Shown here in pieces: positions 10,510 to 23,786 of a DNA stretch of 64,000 nt. The first letter of the stretch is position 1; every line of letters starts with the position of its first letter. Source of the stretch: Callaeas wilsoni (taxonomy: Eukaryota > Chordata > Aves > Passeriformes > Callaeidae); NCBI GenBank assembly GCA_013398955.1, contig VWPU01017843.1:2671-66670 (forward strand), given 5' to 3'. The position numbers and the translations under genes are program-made. The notes beneath the pieces are model-generated. The model saw only the letters and a list, made by a program, of their open reading frames with translations, had not been told where the DNA came from and ran no database searches.

Positions 10510-12978
10510 TTTTATCTCTCAATGCTAATTTTATCTACTAGCAGACCCACAGTGTGTTCGTAAAGACAAACCCCTCATTCCTTTCACTGGTGCTCCCATC
10601 TCTGCAGTCCGGCTCTTCAGGGGGCTTTAAGCGGGTAAAATCCAGCATTCATTGCCCTCCCTTCCAGCCTGTCCCAAAACAGAGGTGGGAGGAGGAAGGT
10701 GGTGCTTCCTCATTACCTCCTGCCTCTACAGGACCATGTGGCAGAGCAGCATCTCACTGGAGCCTCTGGAGCTGGGCACCAGCACTGCCCACACTTTCTT
10801 GCAGCAGGAGGAGCCGTGGGCTTGGTTTCTCTGTCAGGACCCACCACTGTCCCCAAGCCAGATGTAAAACCTCTAGATACTTTGGTGTATGAGAAATATG
10901 CTATCACAGCACTGGAATTTTAAAATATTATTTATTTTTGGACAAATATAATCATCTCCCCAGCATGTGCTGCTGCTGCTTTCTCAGCAATGTCCCAGTC
11001 CTGCTCTCACTCAGAAGCTGCCTGGGCTCGGTCACATTATAGCCCTGAGAAGGTAGATGGGAAAGACATCAGGGTGGTGACTGCAGAGGCAAAGAAAGAA
11101 TGTGGGTGTGTTTCCTCTGGAGTAAATCTGTTTTAAAATTACAAGTGACTCTGGATTTTAAGCCCTGAAAGCAGCGTTTGGTTTTGTTGGTCAAATAGAG
11201 CAGCTGGTGTGAGCCCAGAGCTAGATGAAGGAGCCCAAGCTGGGATGCCCTGCAGAGCTGTGCTCATCCCTGACTGCTTGTGGGACTTTCTTGGCCGTCA
11301 CTGCTGGGGACACGTGGGGGTGAGTGGGGTGGACGAGTCTGGAGCCAGAGTGGAGCGCGCTGGGTGTTCCAGCATGGATGAGACATGAATCCTCCTCCTC
11401 CCCTCCATGCCTGGGAGCTTCTGCTGAACAGTCTGTGGTCAGCCCAGAGCGGTCACTCTCGTGGTCACCTGGTGAGCTTCCTGTTTTCCTTACCCATCCC
11501 CAGGACAACTCCAGATTTATCAGAGCAGTGAGTTTTGCACCATCAGCTGTTCCAGCTCTCACAGGAGTCTGTCTGAGTGGGATGTGCTCTTGCCTGCCTG
11601 CTGTTGCTGGGATTGCCCAGCATCCCTGGATCTGCCAGCAGCTCTGCCTGATGTGGGGGATGCATTTAGGAGTTGTTTGACCCCTCGGCTTCCAAAGATT
11701 CATCAGCCAAGATACCCAGAGGAAGCTCTGTCCTGGCTGATCTCCCAAGCCGGGCATTAAGCACATGGCACACCCTGGGAAGGAAAGTGCCCTGTGCACT
11801 GAAAGCCATCCCATGCCCCTGCTGTCCTCGGGGACAGGGCACTTGCCACACCTCCCTGTGTAGGAGTGGAACCCTGAGATGATCTCACTCCTGCCCTGAC
11901 CAAGCTTTCCCAGCCCATTCCAAGCTCAGAGCTGTAAAATAGATTCCAGCAGGATCCTGGAGATGAGGAAAAGGGAGAGACCCAGGTGCTCTCCCGCTCT
12001 CCTCCCCTTGCAGGCACCAGGTGGGCAGTGCCAGAGGCTCCAGGCACATCCCTTGCTGGGAGCCACAAGCCATGGGTCTCCAGGGGAAAAGAGTCAGGAA
12101 GGAGCTTTGGGGAGTGATGAACAGCCTCAGCCAAGGCAGGTCTGTGGGTCAAAGAGGCCCAGTTATTTCCTGGTAATACTCCTGGTGGAGGGAACGATAA
12201 GCCAGCACGGCACATACAGATCTACCTGCGCCCCCAGCTTTGGAGCAAAGTAAGGGCAGGGACAATGGGGACATCCCCTGAGCCCTGCCCACACTTTCTG
12301 CAGAAGGACTTTCAGACACAAGCCCATGGGTCACCCTGACATTGCTGACTCAGCCACGGGCCCTTCCCTCAGCAGAGATTTCCAGGAATGCCGTCCTTAA
12401 CATCTCCCACTAGGCAAATCATAGCCATCATATGGTGAGGGAGAAATTGGATTTACCCTGTAATCTAATCAATGTTAAATAACAGTAATTCTAACTCCGA
12501 GCTCCGTGTTTAAAGTGCTGCTGGTCTCTGGGGTTCATTGGAGTTATTTAATCTAATGAAATCCCCATTACTGTCTCATGAGGGTGCACCATGGGGATGT
12601 CTTTCCTAGGAAGAAAAGCAGTGGTTAAAGAATTGGCAGCCAGGGACAAATATCCAGTAGGGGAAAGGGGCTGAGTGCATTAAGTTGGGGGTTTCACCTG
12701 GCAGGAACTCAGAGCACTTTGGCTGCATTGTTGCAGAGGTGGCTGTCATTGCTCCATGGTGGTGGGGAGCATATGCCCAGGTTCCTCTTGCCCCCTCCCT
12801 GGGCAGGCTGTACCACACTGGTGCCACCTTTTCCCTTTCCCTGGCCCAAACAGGAGTTAGGTTTCTTAACCCATCTCGATACTCTATCGAGCATCACACT
12901 TGCTGTGCTTCCTGCAGTGGGTTGTTCTCAGCCCTGGCTCTCCCTGGGCTGGTCCTGGCTGTGTTGGCTACTGGACTT
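10510..12978. other. Non-coding stretch with one AT-rich block
   Basis: No gene or repeat family recognised. An AT-rich block at 12410-12560 (many TAAT/ATTA strings) could be a regulatory conserved element, but this is not testable here. Confidence 0.45.
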
Positions 12979-13185
12979 TCATAGAATCAGAGAATCACCA
13001 ATGATTTGGCTTGGAAGGGACCTTACAGATCTCATTCCAAGCCCCCTGCCGTGGGCAGGGACACTTTCCACTGGCCCAGGTTGCTCCAAGCCCCATCCAG
13101 CCTGACCTTGAACACTTCCAGGGATTCAAGATGGTTTCCCCCAAACCTGCTGTACTTTTTCCATTTGCATTAAGCAATTTTTCCT
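12979..13185 (-). mobile_element. CR1 LINE 3' fragment
   Basis: Reads on + as the complement of a CR1 3' end: TCATAGAATCAGAGAATCAC, then TTGGAAGGGACCTT, GGCAGGGACACTTTCCACT and CCAGGTTGCTCCAAGCCCC. The element is on the minus strand, 5'-truncated, and becomes too diverged to follow past about 13140-13185. Confidence 0.93.
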
Positions 13186-16100
13186 AATCTGCTTTATAGA
13201 GCGAGAGAGGACCTCTTCCAGGTCACATTTCCCACGCTGGCTTTGTGACAATTGCTAAGCCTTCAATCGATTACATCACAGCAGAGTCAAGCCGAGCCTA
13301 TTGCACCAGTTGCTTTCCTACATGCTGAGCTTATTGTATTCAAATATCTTGGAATTCTATCAGCAGAAGGCAGGGACTCTGCTGCTGTCAAATATCAGCA
13401 GGGCAGCATCCTGTGTACTGGGGGAGTGTTCCTTTCCCTGTAGTGCATGCTCCAGTTTCTCATTATTACTTCTTTAATAAGACTGATACTTACTCTGCAT
13501 CGCTCATTTGCTGCTAAAATTGGAACCATTAGAGCAGTAAGTGACAATTACCTTTCGAGCAGTGTGGGGTAGGAGCCCAGTGTGGTGCTGCCCCAAAGGA
13601 GAAGGATCAAACCTGCCTTTCAGGAGTAAATTCCTGACTCACACTGGACCAGCTTTCTTGGGACTGTTGGGATGACTGTCAGGGGTGCCCAGCATCCTCT
13701 AGAGGAAGGATTGCACCCATAGGTGCTGGGAGAGGACACATCTGGCTCAATGTCTGTGGGTGATGGGGATGAGGGGCTGTGGCTCTGTGCTGCTGAGTTG
13801 TCTTGGGACATCCCCTGAGCTGCCCTTCCCCGAGGAGCAGCTTCTTTCCTCGAAAACCATCGACATGCTGAAAAAAAGAATTAAAAAGAAGCATGTCTGG
13901 TAATTTAATCATGTTTAGTGCTCCTAAAATCACGTCTGCGCTGCACAGCACCCTGCCAGAGGTCTCTGGAGGAGCTGTGGCAGGACCTGCAGGGTGGGGT
14001 GCAGAGAGATGGGGCAAAGGAGGGATTTCTGGAGGAGGGAGGGCGAGACATGCCCCATGCTTGGTGACCACAGCCGGGCAGGCACTGCAGGACACCGGCC
14101 CTCGTCCCCTGATGGGCAGCACGCTGTCCTCAGCACGGGCATGGGTGAGCCTGGCAGGGTCCCCTCGGGTGGCGTGGGGGCACAGGAGGTGCTGGGTGTG
14201 CTAACGAGGAGCTCGGGAGCCGCGGTCCCCGCGGGCAGCGCCGCAGCGGCAGCCGCGATGTCTGTGTTCATTATGCACGTCCCTTTCACACCGCCTTCAT
14301 TATTCCTCTGCTATCCAGTGTCATTAAGATATCAAGTTCATTTAGGTACATCCACATTGGCAGTTTAATTATGTCTGGGTACTACTCTGTATTTTATTCA
14401 TGGACTATCTGGGGGCGGTTGTCAAACACAAGACCAGGAGATAAAGGTTCGGTGGCTGCAGAATGCTAATGTCCTGCTGGTTCCCTTTTGACAAATACAC
14501 ATGCCAGTTATTACCAAACTGATTATTTCATTCATTAACACCGCATACATCAGCTCCCTTCACCCGGTATTATTGTATACATTCATCTTTTCATAAACAA
14601 TTACCTGACAAAGTTGGGAAAGGCGAGTATTGGGGAATTAGTGCTCTGCTGGGAAGTTCTTGGTGTGGGTTAGTAACAAGGTGCTGGGGGTGTGTAGAAA
14701 GCTCCGTTAGCGTGATGGCTTCATTAATCAAATTAGGGACAATAGCGTGTCACATGTGTGCCCTGTTTCCCAACAACCCATGTGCATTGTGCCGGGGGCT
14801 CAGCGGATGGGGCTCCCTCACCAGCTTGTGATGATGAGGTGGGCGGAATGAAATCCGGGGGACCCAGTGGGAAGGCTTGGAAAGCAGCCGGACCATGATC
14901 TACATTTCTCATTATTATTAGGATAAGGAGTATTTGCGTGAAAACAGGTTCTTTGTTTATTGTTTCTGTCTTTTTTCCAGCTTCCTCATACTGTATTTTC
15001 GGAGCTGGAAACCCTCTGCACTAGGATTAGAAGTGGTGGTAGGAATGATTAGAACATCATGAGCATGTAACCAGCTGGGGAGCAAAGCCCCGGCCGTTTC
15101 TTCTTTCTGCAGTTTTTGACTGTAAAATGCTGGCGATGGAGAAAAAAAATAGCAGGGAGATGTGAGCAGTGAAGAGTAACCAGAGTCATGAGAGAAGGAT
15201 TCCTGCAGCTTTCTTAGAGGTGGTGGTGAGACGCACCAGGAAGGTCTGGGGATGCTGATCATTCGTAGCCTTCTCCAGCTCGTTATGTCCAGCACAAAGC
15301 CCTGTGGAAGGCATCCGACCTGGAGCCGCTCCCAGCGGTCCCCTTGAGCACACAGCCCACATGGTTTCAGTGCAGTGCCTTACTTTATTTCTTCAAGTAC
15401 TTTGTACCCTCAGCTGTTTCCCCAGGCAGACTCGCTCCCTCCGATGTGGAGAAGGAGCAGCTGCAGGAGGCCACCAATACAGCCAGAATCAATTCAGCTT
15501 TTCACTCAAGCAGACACGCTCGAAAAGCAATGCTTCAGGGGTCGCACTGCTGCACTGCTCCAGCTCAGGATTTGCAAACTAAATAAAGGATCTGAGTGAG
15601 TTTTAAGTGCCTAACTCCCTTAGGCCCCTTTGGAAAAAACCCCACTGGAATAACTAAGAAGCTTTCACTGTGCGTTTGCAGAAACATTAATCCTCCTTGC
15701 TATGTCAAGTCTCTTTGATCACACTTCAAAATCTTCATCTCCAGGGGTCCTGTCTGAGCTTTCCAAAGTGGCTTAAGAGCAGAAGACCTGGGCTCCCAAG
15801 ACTCAGAATCCTTTCCCAAATCCCTCCGTGGCTCTCCGTGTCGGAATGGACAGATCACACCATGCCAGGGGTCCCAGTGGTCCCCACTTCCCCACCCACC
15901 ACGGGGCGATGGGTGGCTGCCGTGGTGTCAGCTGGGATTCCAGATCCCTGCTGCTGTAAGGAGTATCAGCGTGGGCTTAGTCAGCTCTTCCTGTGTTTCC
16001 TTACATATTCCCAGGGAAGCATGATGAAAGAGGAAGCACACTCAGGCTGGGTTTTCTCTTTGGGGATGCTCAGAAATGAATGGTGAAGGAGGGTTGGTCT

Positions 16101-18495
16101 TGCTAAGCAGGGCAGCCCTGGAGAAGGAGAGGCTGGGAGTCATCTTCAGGAGCTGATCTGAAGCCTCCAGCCCATGCTAGTGCAGTGCTGAGTGAGGAAG
16201 AGGAGCGTTTGCTGACCTGGATCCAAATGACTCAAGTTGACTTATAAACCTGAGGTCACTAATTGGGGTTTTTTCATCCATCCATATTCTGGAGAACACT
16301 TCACCTTTCTTTCTTTTTTCTTTTTTTTTTTTCATTTTCACATTATTGAGCTCTATTCACTCTGAACAACGTTGGTGTCACACTAATGCCCAGCCTCAGT
16401 CCCTTCCCTGTGACATGAAGGTGAGCGTGGCACAACCCTACAGACCAGCCAGAGCTGAGCTGGGTGCTGTATCATTTACTCACGAAATTTAGATCTGCTG
16501 CAAACTAAAACTTCCTGAAATATGTCAGATGACTCCAATACTGGATTAGACGGTGATGCATTCCCTGGGAGAAGGTGGAATTGCTGAGCACAGGGAAGAG
16601 ATCTTGCTGCATGATCTTGTGAGTAGTGGCTCAACTCCCTGCCTTGACTGGGGAGACTGCGTGGGGCTGGAGACACCAGCGTCCATCTCTGTGCAGCCTC
16701 CTCAGCACTGGCCCTTGCCTTGCCCAGAACTTGCAAATTAGGCCAGGAAGAATCTTTTTCAGCTTTCTGTTTTCTGGAGACTTGTGCCCTTTTTGCACTT
16801 GGCTGCTTTGCTCCAGGAATGAAAGTACGGAGCCCTTTCCCAGCCATTAAAGTTTCATTTAGCAAAAGGACAAAGACTTGGCACAGGAAGGATGAAGAAC
16901 CACTGCAAGAGTAAACTTGTGTGACTCTATGTATTTTAGATCATAGCCTGAGGCCAGGCTCCCTTTGTTGTAAAACAGATAGAGAGTTTTTTGGCCATGC
17001 AGCAGGAGGAGATGTGTAGTGATACATAAAGAAATCACTTCTCAGCATAATTTCAGGAACAACCTCTGTTCTCAGCAGCGAGGTCCTTTGAGGTGTCTGG
17101 GTCTTTCACAAAGCTCTGCGCGCACAGTTACAAACCCAGATGTACACACACCATCTCCAGCAGTACAGGGCACGTCACAGGAATTTCCAAAACTTTATAA
17201 TAATCCCTGCTGAACTGCTTAGGACTCCACAACAGTATCTTGGAAGACAGATCCTTTTACCTCTGCAGTTAAGGGAGAAAATCTGTCTCCTTGCTCCCAA
17301 AACCCCAGCAGCCAGTTCATGATCTCCAGAGACACAAGGGTGTCCAGAACTCCCCAGATGTGGCTCTATAGCCCAGTGGGTCCCAGCCTGCTGCATCCAC
17401 TGCCCATTTCCAATATTATTTCCCTACCTCCACCTTCAGCTGCTTTAACTGAGCTGGTTTAGTCCCTGCACTCACTAGGTCCTGATTTTCTGTCTCTGAG
17501 ATTTGGTGGCATTTCTTCACAGGGAAGGAGAATGGAAGAACACTGTTTTTTCACGAATCACCACCATTTAGTGGTTTTTCTGTGTCCTTCCAATTTTCAG
17601 ACAACATTTTACTCCCCTTTACGTTGTCTGCAGCTTGTCAACCACCACCCCTCTCGCCAGCTCCAGTCCCCATCCTAACTCCCCTCCCATCCTCCTCTTC
17701 TTCCATGGGAGGAGCACAGGCACTGCAGTGAATGTGCATGGCCTGTACTTGCACCAAGGAAAAATAAAGCAGACATGGAAAACGAGCAAATTGCATTATA
17801 TATTGCAGGCAGTAATGTAGCTCCCAGGGGACAGAGATAATGTAGTGAGAGACAAAGGAACAATAGTTTTTGCTGACCTGAGCACTCACTTGATTGTGGC
17901 CTTTCTGGAATTATTCCTGACTTCTTCTGCCTGAGTGTTTGTGCCACTCTTTTGACTTTTTGCTTCTGTCTGACTTCTTCTGAATCGAGCCCCGGAGCTG
18001 ATAAGGGATCAGGATGTGGGCAGAGGCATCCCCCAGCACCAAGGATGGGGATTATTTTCAAGCTGGCTGTGATTTTTGTGATTCGTCTGTCTGGGGGACT
18101 TTTTCTGGAGAACTGATGGTTTGGATTCCCATTTACTGGTGGGGCCAGATGTGCCATTGGCAGTGGGAGGGCAGCAGTGGAGATTCCCTGAGTTCCGGGG
18201 GCAGAAGGAGGCATCGGGAAGAAACCGCTGGCATCAGCCACGCAGTGTGTGTCCCCAGCCACATCTGGGTTTGGGGTGCTTGCAGGACACAACGGGGCTG
18301 GTGATCCCTGGGTTTGCAGGACGCATGGCTGGGCTGTCCCTGTGATGGGGATGGCTTTCCTCAGCAGCCTAGCAAGTGAGAAGCTGTCCAAATCAAAGCT
18401 CCACCAGCTTTTGGAAAAATCCCATCTGGGATGTTTGCCTGGGGGCTTCCCAAGGTCCCTGTACAGGGACAGCCAAGGTTTTGAGATGTGCTTTG
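13186..18495. other. Non-coding stretch with AT-rich, CNE-like blocks
   Basis: No gene recognised. The 13240-13560 and 14265-14620 segments are AT-rich, free of recognisable repeats, and contain homeodomain-like TAAT/ATTA strings. They look like candidate conserved non-coding elements. A T-rich run occurs near 16312-16333. The rest is unassigned. Confidence 0.45.
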
Positions 18496-18497
18496 GA

Positions 18498-18890
18498 CTC
18501 CTCTCTTCTCTTCTCTTCTCTTCTCGTCTCTTCTCTTCTCTTCTCTTCTCGTCTCTTCTCTTCTCTTCTCTTCTCGTCTCTTCTCTTCTCTTCTCTTCTC
18601 GTCTCTTCTCTTCTCTTCTCTTCTCGTCTCTTCTCTTCTCTTCTCTTCTCGTCTCTTCTCTTCTCTTCTCTTCTCGTCTCTTCTCTTCTCTTCTCTTCTC
18701 GTCTCTTCTCTTCTCTTCTCTTCTCGTCTCTTCTCTTCTCTTCTCTTCTCGTCTCTTCTCTTCTCTTCTCTTCTCGTCTCTTCTCTTCTCTTCTCTTCTC
18801 GTCTCTTCTCTTCTCTTCTCTTCTCGTCTCTTCTCTTCTCTTCTCTTCTCTCTTCTCTTCTCTTCTCTTCTCTCCTCTCCTCTCCTTCTC
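18498..18890. repeat. TTCTC pentanucleotide microsatellite with 25-bp higher-order unit
   Basis: A pure pyrimidine (+ strand) array of TTCTC is interrupted by GTCTC exactly every fifth pentamer. GTCTC starts at 18526, 18551, 18576 and so on to 18826, giving 13 occurrences at a strict 25-bp spacing. After 18850 the pattern degrades to CTCTT/CTCCTC. All frames on both strands are open, which explains the very low-complexity peptides. This is not a gene. Confidence 0.98.
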
Positions 18891-18914
18891 CCTTCTGCTT
18901 TTTCTGTCTCTCTT

Positions 18915-21747
18915 GTCTTTCCACCTTTCTGAGACGTAAGCAAATTCCAGGAAGGCATCAGTTGTCTTTAACACCCAAAGGAAAAATCGAAGGGAAGGGT
19001 TCAATTACTCACATGAAAAATGAGTCTCCTAACGGAGGTCTATCCATTTGCTAGTTGTGCTTGTTTTAAAACTGAATTATAGAGACTGCACGTTTTTCCA
19101 GAGACAAATGCATTAATTTTTCTCAAAACAGACAAGAGAGAAGCAGAGGGAAAATAAGATAATAAGAGTTTCCACAGTGATTTATATGCCTTTGTGAAAA
19201 ATAATGGGGGCAGACAGCAGTGTGCTCCAGCAGCCAGGAGGAAGGGGCAGGGGGGTGGCAGGGACGACTGCAAGGAAAACTGCCAGAAGTCCAAGTATGA
19301 TTGTTGGTTTTAGATGATATAAGATCACTTTATGTCTCTGACTGGCTTGAAAAATCTCTCTTTCTCTCCCTCTCTTTATATACACATATAAAATATAGAC
19401 CATATGATGCACTTAAAACCAGCACAGACTATAGTGTTTATACAGGAAAGGATTGTGTTTCTGGCCGACCTCTCCCCAGCCCTCCTTCTTCTGACGAAGG
19501 ATAAACTGGGACCTTTAGAAAACAAAGTGGTGGCTGCAATTTTTAACAGATTTGCTCTTGTATATATTTATACAGGGCAGGAGAGCCCTTCCCCAGGGCC
19601 GTCTGCCTGTGCCTGTGGGCAGAAACCAGGGGGGTTGAGTTTATTTTTCTTTATCTGTTCACTTTGGTTTGATTTATATGGTAAAAGAGATATTTTTATT
19701 ATAGTGCATAGTAAATTGGGTTTCTTTATTGCTCATGAGAGCTGTTTCCCAAAATTGGACTATTTATATAGTACACTGATTGCAATGTATTTCTGATCTT
19801 GATGTCTAACTGTAGGGAATAAAAAAAATTACACTAAATCAGATGTTTTTTAAGAAAACCTGCAACTTCTCTTAAAATAAGATGAAATGGGTAACTTTTT
19901 CTCAAGATGATGATGTGGCACTCAGCAGCTCCCAGGAAATCATCTTGGTTTGGTGACTAAAGACTTTTGGTGGGAACTGGAGACTCTGGAAGGTTTTGAA
20001 GTGGTTTTGAGGTTTGTCCATTGGTGTAATCCACAGGAAATACATCTGGGAGGCCAAAGGCCACCAGGGCTGTGGTACCTACAGTGATGTTTCTCTCCAA
20101 TTATAGGAATGATTCAATGAATTAATTCCCAGTTGGTTTCCCAGCAGAAAATCCTGCGGCGTTCAGATGGACGGAGGGAGGCTGGAAGTGATGCTTTAAA
20201 GCAGAACTTAATCTGTTCCAGGGCAGATGGTTAATTGTGTGGTTCAGTTTATTTGCCTAATGCAAATCGTGTCCCATTTGCCCATGGCACCAGGAGAACC
20301 AGATTCCTGTTTGTTTTGCTAAAAAGCTGAGATTTCAGGGAATATTCTGCAGCTCCCACATGAACCTCCCGTTTGTGGTCCCAGAGAAGGATGACTTGCA
20401 CAGAGGACAAACAGTGGCTCCCATGGAAGGGTGCTGCCATGGGGATAAGTTGCCAGCACCCTGTTGGTTTGCAGGATTCAGCCTCTCATCCTCATGGCTC
20501 CAGACCTGAGAAGGTGCTTTAGCATCCTCTTCTCCCGTTCCCAAATCAGGCACCAGGAAGTGTCTGTGGGGCTGGATTCCGCCTGCCGTGGGCCAGGAGG
20601 GTGTTTCTCAGGGAACTTTTCAACTTCCCAGAAGGGCCTAATTGAAGCCTATAGAGATTTTTCACAGATTCATGGCTTTTCAAAGGAGAAATTTGCATAT
20701 TAATAAGAAGCTGTTCAGACTGATTGGCTTAATGTGTTTGGGGTAAGTATAATTAAATGTCAAGGGAAATATATCATGAAGTAATGAAGCTGGAGTTAAT
20801 TTGTCAAAAAGCGAATCCTGAAGAGGGAGACACTTCCAATAACAAACAGTTCTTTAACCTTCCTCTTCAAGATGATTTGCTTAGTCAGGGCTGAAATGTG
20901 TGTTCTTGGAGATCCTCGAATGAGAGAGACATGAGGTGGTTGTTGCTTTGGGGATGGAGGTTTTTCCGTATTCTCCCTATTTTAGACCCTTCTGTCCTGG
21001 CTGAGCCCATCAAGAGGGTTCCCCCGGGTCCAGGCGGGGGAAGGTGCAGTCCTGGTCCCTCTGAGACCAGCAGCAGCTCCTGTGAGGATGCCTGGGAGGA
21101 TGTGGCCGTGTAAGACTTCAGGGGTGCCCTTAGGGAGGAAAAACGAGATTGGGATTTATTTATATCAGGTGCTGGGCCATTTGTACCCATTTTTTTCTCA
21201 CCGTTAGTCTTTACTCGAAACTTTGCAGAACATGTGCCATCTCCTGCTCTGTTCCCATCCTAGCTGGGCACAGACCCCTGCCCACACAGGCACATATTTC
21301 AAACAAACAAACATTGCAATGCAGGTGCCGAAACTGGATGGTTTAAGATCGTAATTGAGGAAGGTGAGGTCCAGGCTGAAGGCTGTGCTGATCCCTGCCA
21401 AGGCTGTGACTCCTGGCATCCCTCTGTGGGATGGAAAGAGGTTGGGAGCTCCCTCTCCATGGTGCAGACATGCAGTGGACAAACAGGCAAGGACTTCCCA
21501 GCAAAACTCTGCTTTTGGTGAGTGCTGGGTTCATGGGGTTCGTGTCCAGCCATGTCCTCTGCTGTCCTCTTCCAGCAGTGACTGACCCCTGTGCATGGTG
21601 GGATGGCAAAAGCAGCTCTTGATCTGCACTTGCAAGGGAGAAGGGCAGGGTGCAAGGATCTAAAAGGATCATGTCCATTGTGTCAGCTGGAAAATCCTCC
21701 TTTGGCACAAGATGACATAGAGGGGAGTCAGCAGGTTGTAGAGTAAT
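18915..21747. other. Non-coding stretch, mostly AT-rich
   Basis: No gene or transposable element recognised. 20251-20267 is a palindromic ATTTGC...GCAAAT site containing an octamer ATGCAAAT. 20640-20880 is AT-rich and may be conserved. Confidence 0.45.
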
Positions 21748-22390
21748 GATAGAATCACAGTCACAGAATGGTTTGGGTTGGAAGGAGCACTGAGGATCAT
21801 CTTGTTCCGAGCCCTTGCCATGGGACACCTTCCACTAGCCCAGGTTGCTCCAAGCCACAGCCTGGCCTTGGACACTTCCAGGGATCCAGGGGCAGCCACA
21901 GCTTCTCTGGGCACCCCATGCCAGGGCCTCACCACCCTCCCAGGGAAGAATTCCTTCCCAATATCCCATCTAATGCAGTGGGAAGTCATTCTCCCTTGTC
22001 CTGTCACTCCATCCCTTGTCCCAGGTCCCTCTCCAGCTCTCCTGGAGCCCCTTTAGACACTGGCAGGGGCTCTGAGGTCTCCCCAGAGCCTTCTCTCCTC
22101 CAGGTGAACACCTCCAGCTCTCCCAGCCTGTCTCCAGAGCAGAGGACTCCAGCCCTTAGAGCATCTCATGGCCTCCTCTGGACTCACTCCTCCAGCAGCT
22201 CGCATCCTTCTGATGTTGGGAGCCTCAGAGCTGGAGGCAGCACTGCAGGTGGGGTTGCACCAGAGCAGGGCAGGCTCCTGCACCTGCTGCTCTCGGTGCT
22301 GGGGATGCAGCCCAGGACACGGATGGTTTTCTGGGCTGCAGACACACATTGCCGAGTCATCCTCTCATCCCTCAGTAACAGTGGCACCTG
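21748..22390 (-). mobile_element. CR1 LINE 3' fragment, longest copy in the window
   Basis: It starts with the complement of the CR1 3' end (GATAGAATCACAG, GGTTTGGGTTGGAAGGA). It continues through the conserved block CCAGGGATCCAGGGGCAGCC and TTCTCTGGGCACCCC. It extends through the 3' UTR region (CATGGCCTCCTCTGGACTC, GATGCAGCCCAGGACACGG) to about 22390. About 640 bp, minus strand, 5'-truncated, with no complete pol frame. Confidence 0.95.
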
Positions 22391-23624
22391 TAGGAGAGAG
22401 CAGGAGTGTCTGTTTTCGTTAAGAGGCACCACAGTTAAAATAAAGCAGCACCAAACAGCCAACAGAGCCAACCACCAGAAGCCTGAATTTACCCAAGCAA
22501 ATCCAGCTGGGAAATAAAGAATCACTTTTCATTTGGGAACTACATTGGAAATGTGATGAAATCACTGTGAGCCTGATTTTCTCCCTTGTAAGAATCAGCT
22601 GGAGCTGCAAGAATTTGGCAAATGGCTCATGCCTTATGTGTGGAGCTCTACCCACTGCTGGGGTTAAGCTGTCACTGGGAGAGGTACGTGGTGCTGGAGA
22701 GACCAGAGGTGATGAGTGTTGGCTCCAGGTCTGATGGGGACAGGCAGAGTTTGTCCTTCCCAGTGCATGCCACATCCCACTCACTGGAGCTGCTGGGAGT
22801 GCTGGGAGAGGAGCTCAAAGGCTGGGTTGGAGAGCTCATGGCCTGCCCAAGGGGGAGGCACTGCAGAGATGGCTGATGAACCCAGCCCCAGCCCTGGCAG
22901 AGAAAGATCCTTCAGAAGATGCCTGGTGATGCCTCCATTCCCATACTAAGGATGGACACACGTTGAAGGGGCTGTGACCAAGAGCCCTGGGGCTCTTCAG
23001 CTGTTCCTGGTAGGCAGAGGCCTGGGATTTACCAGCAATTAGCCTTTGGAAAGGAAACAACTACAAAACGCCCCTTTTCGAAACCCCAGCTGGTCGGCCC
23101 AGAGGAGGTGGCGGTGCCACCTGTGATTGCCTCAGCTCCGATGAGTTTCTTGTTCCAGCAGAGAAAATCGATGGCTTGCACGGCTAATGACATCAGGGAG
23201 TTTCTGCCTGTCAATAGCACTTAGCCACTGGTGGTCTCCAGATGTGCTTTCCAGCACAGTGGATTTTTGGGAACCTCTTGGAATGGTTTCCTCTGCCAGA
23301 CAGGTTCGCAGGATGCTGGGACATCGGGATCACTTCTCAGCACAAGGAACCAAGAGGCCCCTGGGCACCTGCCTGAGCACAGGGCTCCCCACTACCTGCT
23401 GCCCTCAAAGCAGCAGCTCAGCCCGTCAATAATTAATCAGAGCAATTAGACAGAGGGTTTGCGTGCTGTAATTAGCTCTGATCCGCGCAATGCCCCTCCC
23501 TGGGAGGGCAGTGAGGCAGGAGCTGAGCACGGGAGGCACAGCGGGGTGCTGAGCAGAGCCCCCTCTTTGCGTGCAGACGTCCCCCACACTCTGCAGCACT
23601 CGTGGCCCCGTCGCTCTGCAGCCG
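22391..23624. other. Non-coding stretch, nothing recognised
   Basis: Short random frames only. No repeat family, RNA gene or exon could be supported. Confidence 0.5.
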
Positions 23625-23786
23625 GGGAGCTGACACGAAGGGGAGCTGACACGAAGGGGAGCTGACACGAAGGGGAGCTGCCATGAAGGGGAGCTGACAC
23701 GAAGGGGAGCTGACATGAAGGGGAGCTGACACGAAGGGTAGCTGACATGAAGGGGAGCTGACATGAAGGGGAGCTGCCATGAAATC
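23625..23786. repeat. 16-bp minisatellite, 10 units
   Basis: Units of GAGCTGACACGAAGGG start at 23627, 23643, 23659 and every 16 bp up to 23771. A second variant has ACATGAAG or CCATGAAG. Minus-strand open frames through it are repeat artefacts. Confidence 0.97.

Noticed and set aside
17019..17322. Possible small exons around open frames
   Set aside because: No paired splice sites with coding homology were found.
17675..19054. Frames of 187-427 codons rich in Arg/Glu/Lys or Leu/Ser/Phe
   Set aside because: Produced by the stop-free TTCTC microsatellite on both strands.
21768..22517. Plus-strand 249-codon frame
   Set aside because: It reads the complement of a CR1 3' region and has no reverse-transcriptase features.
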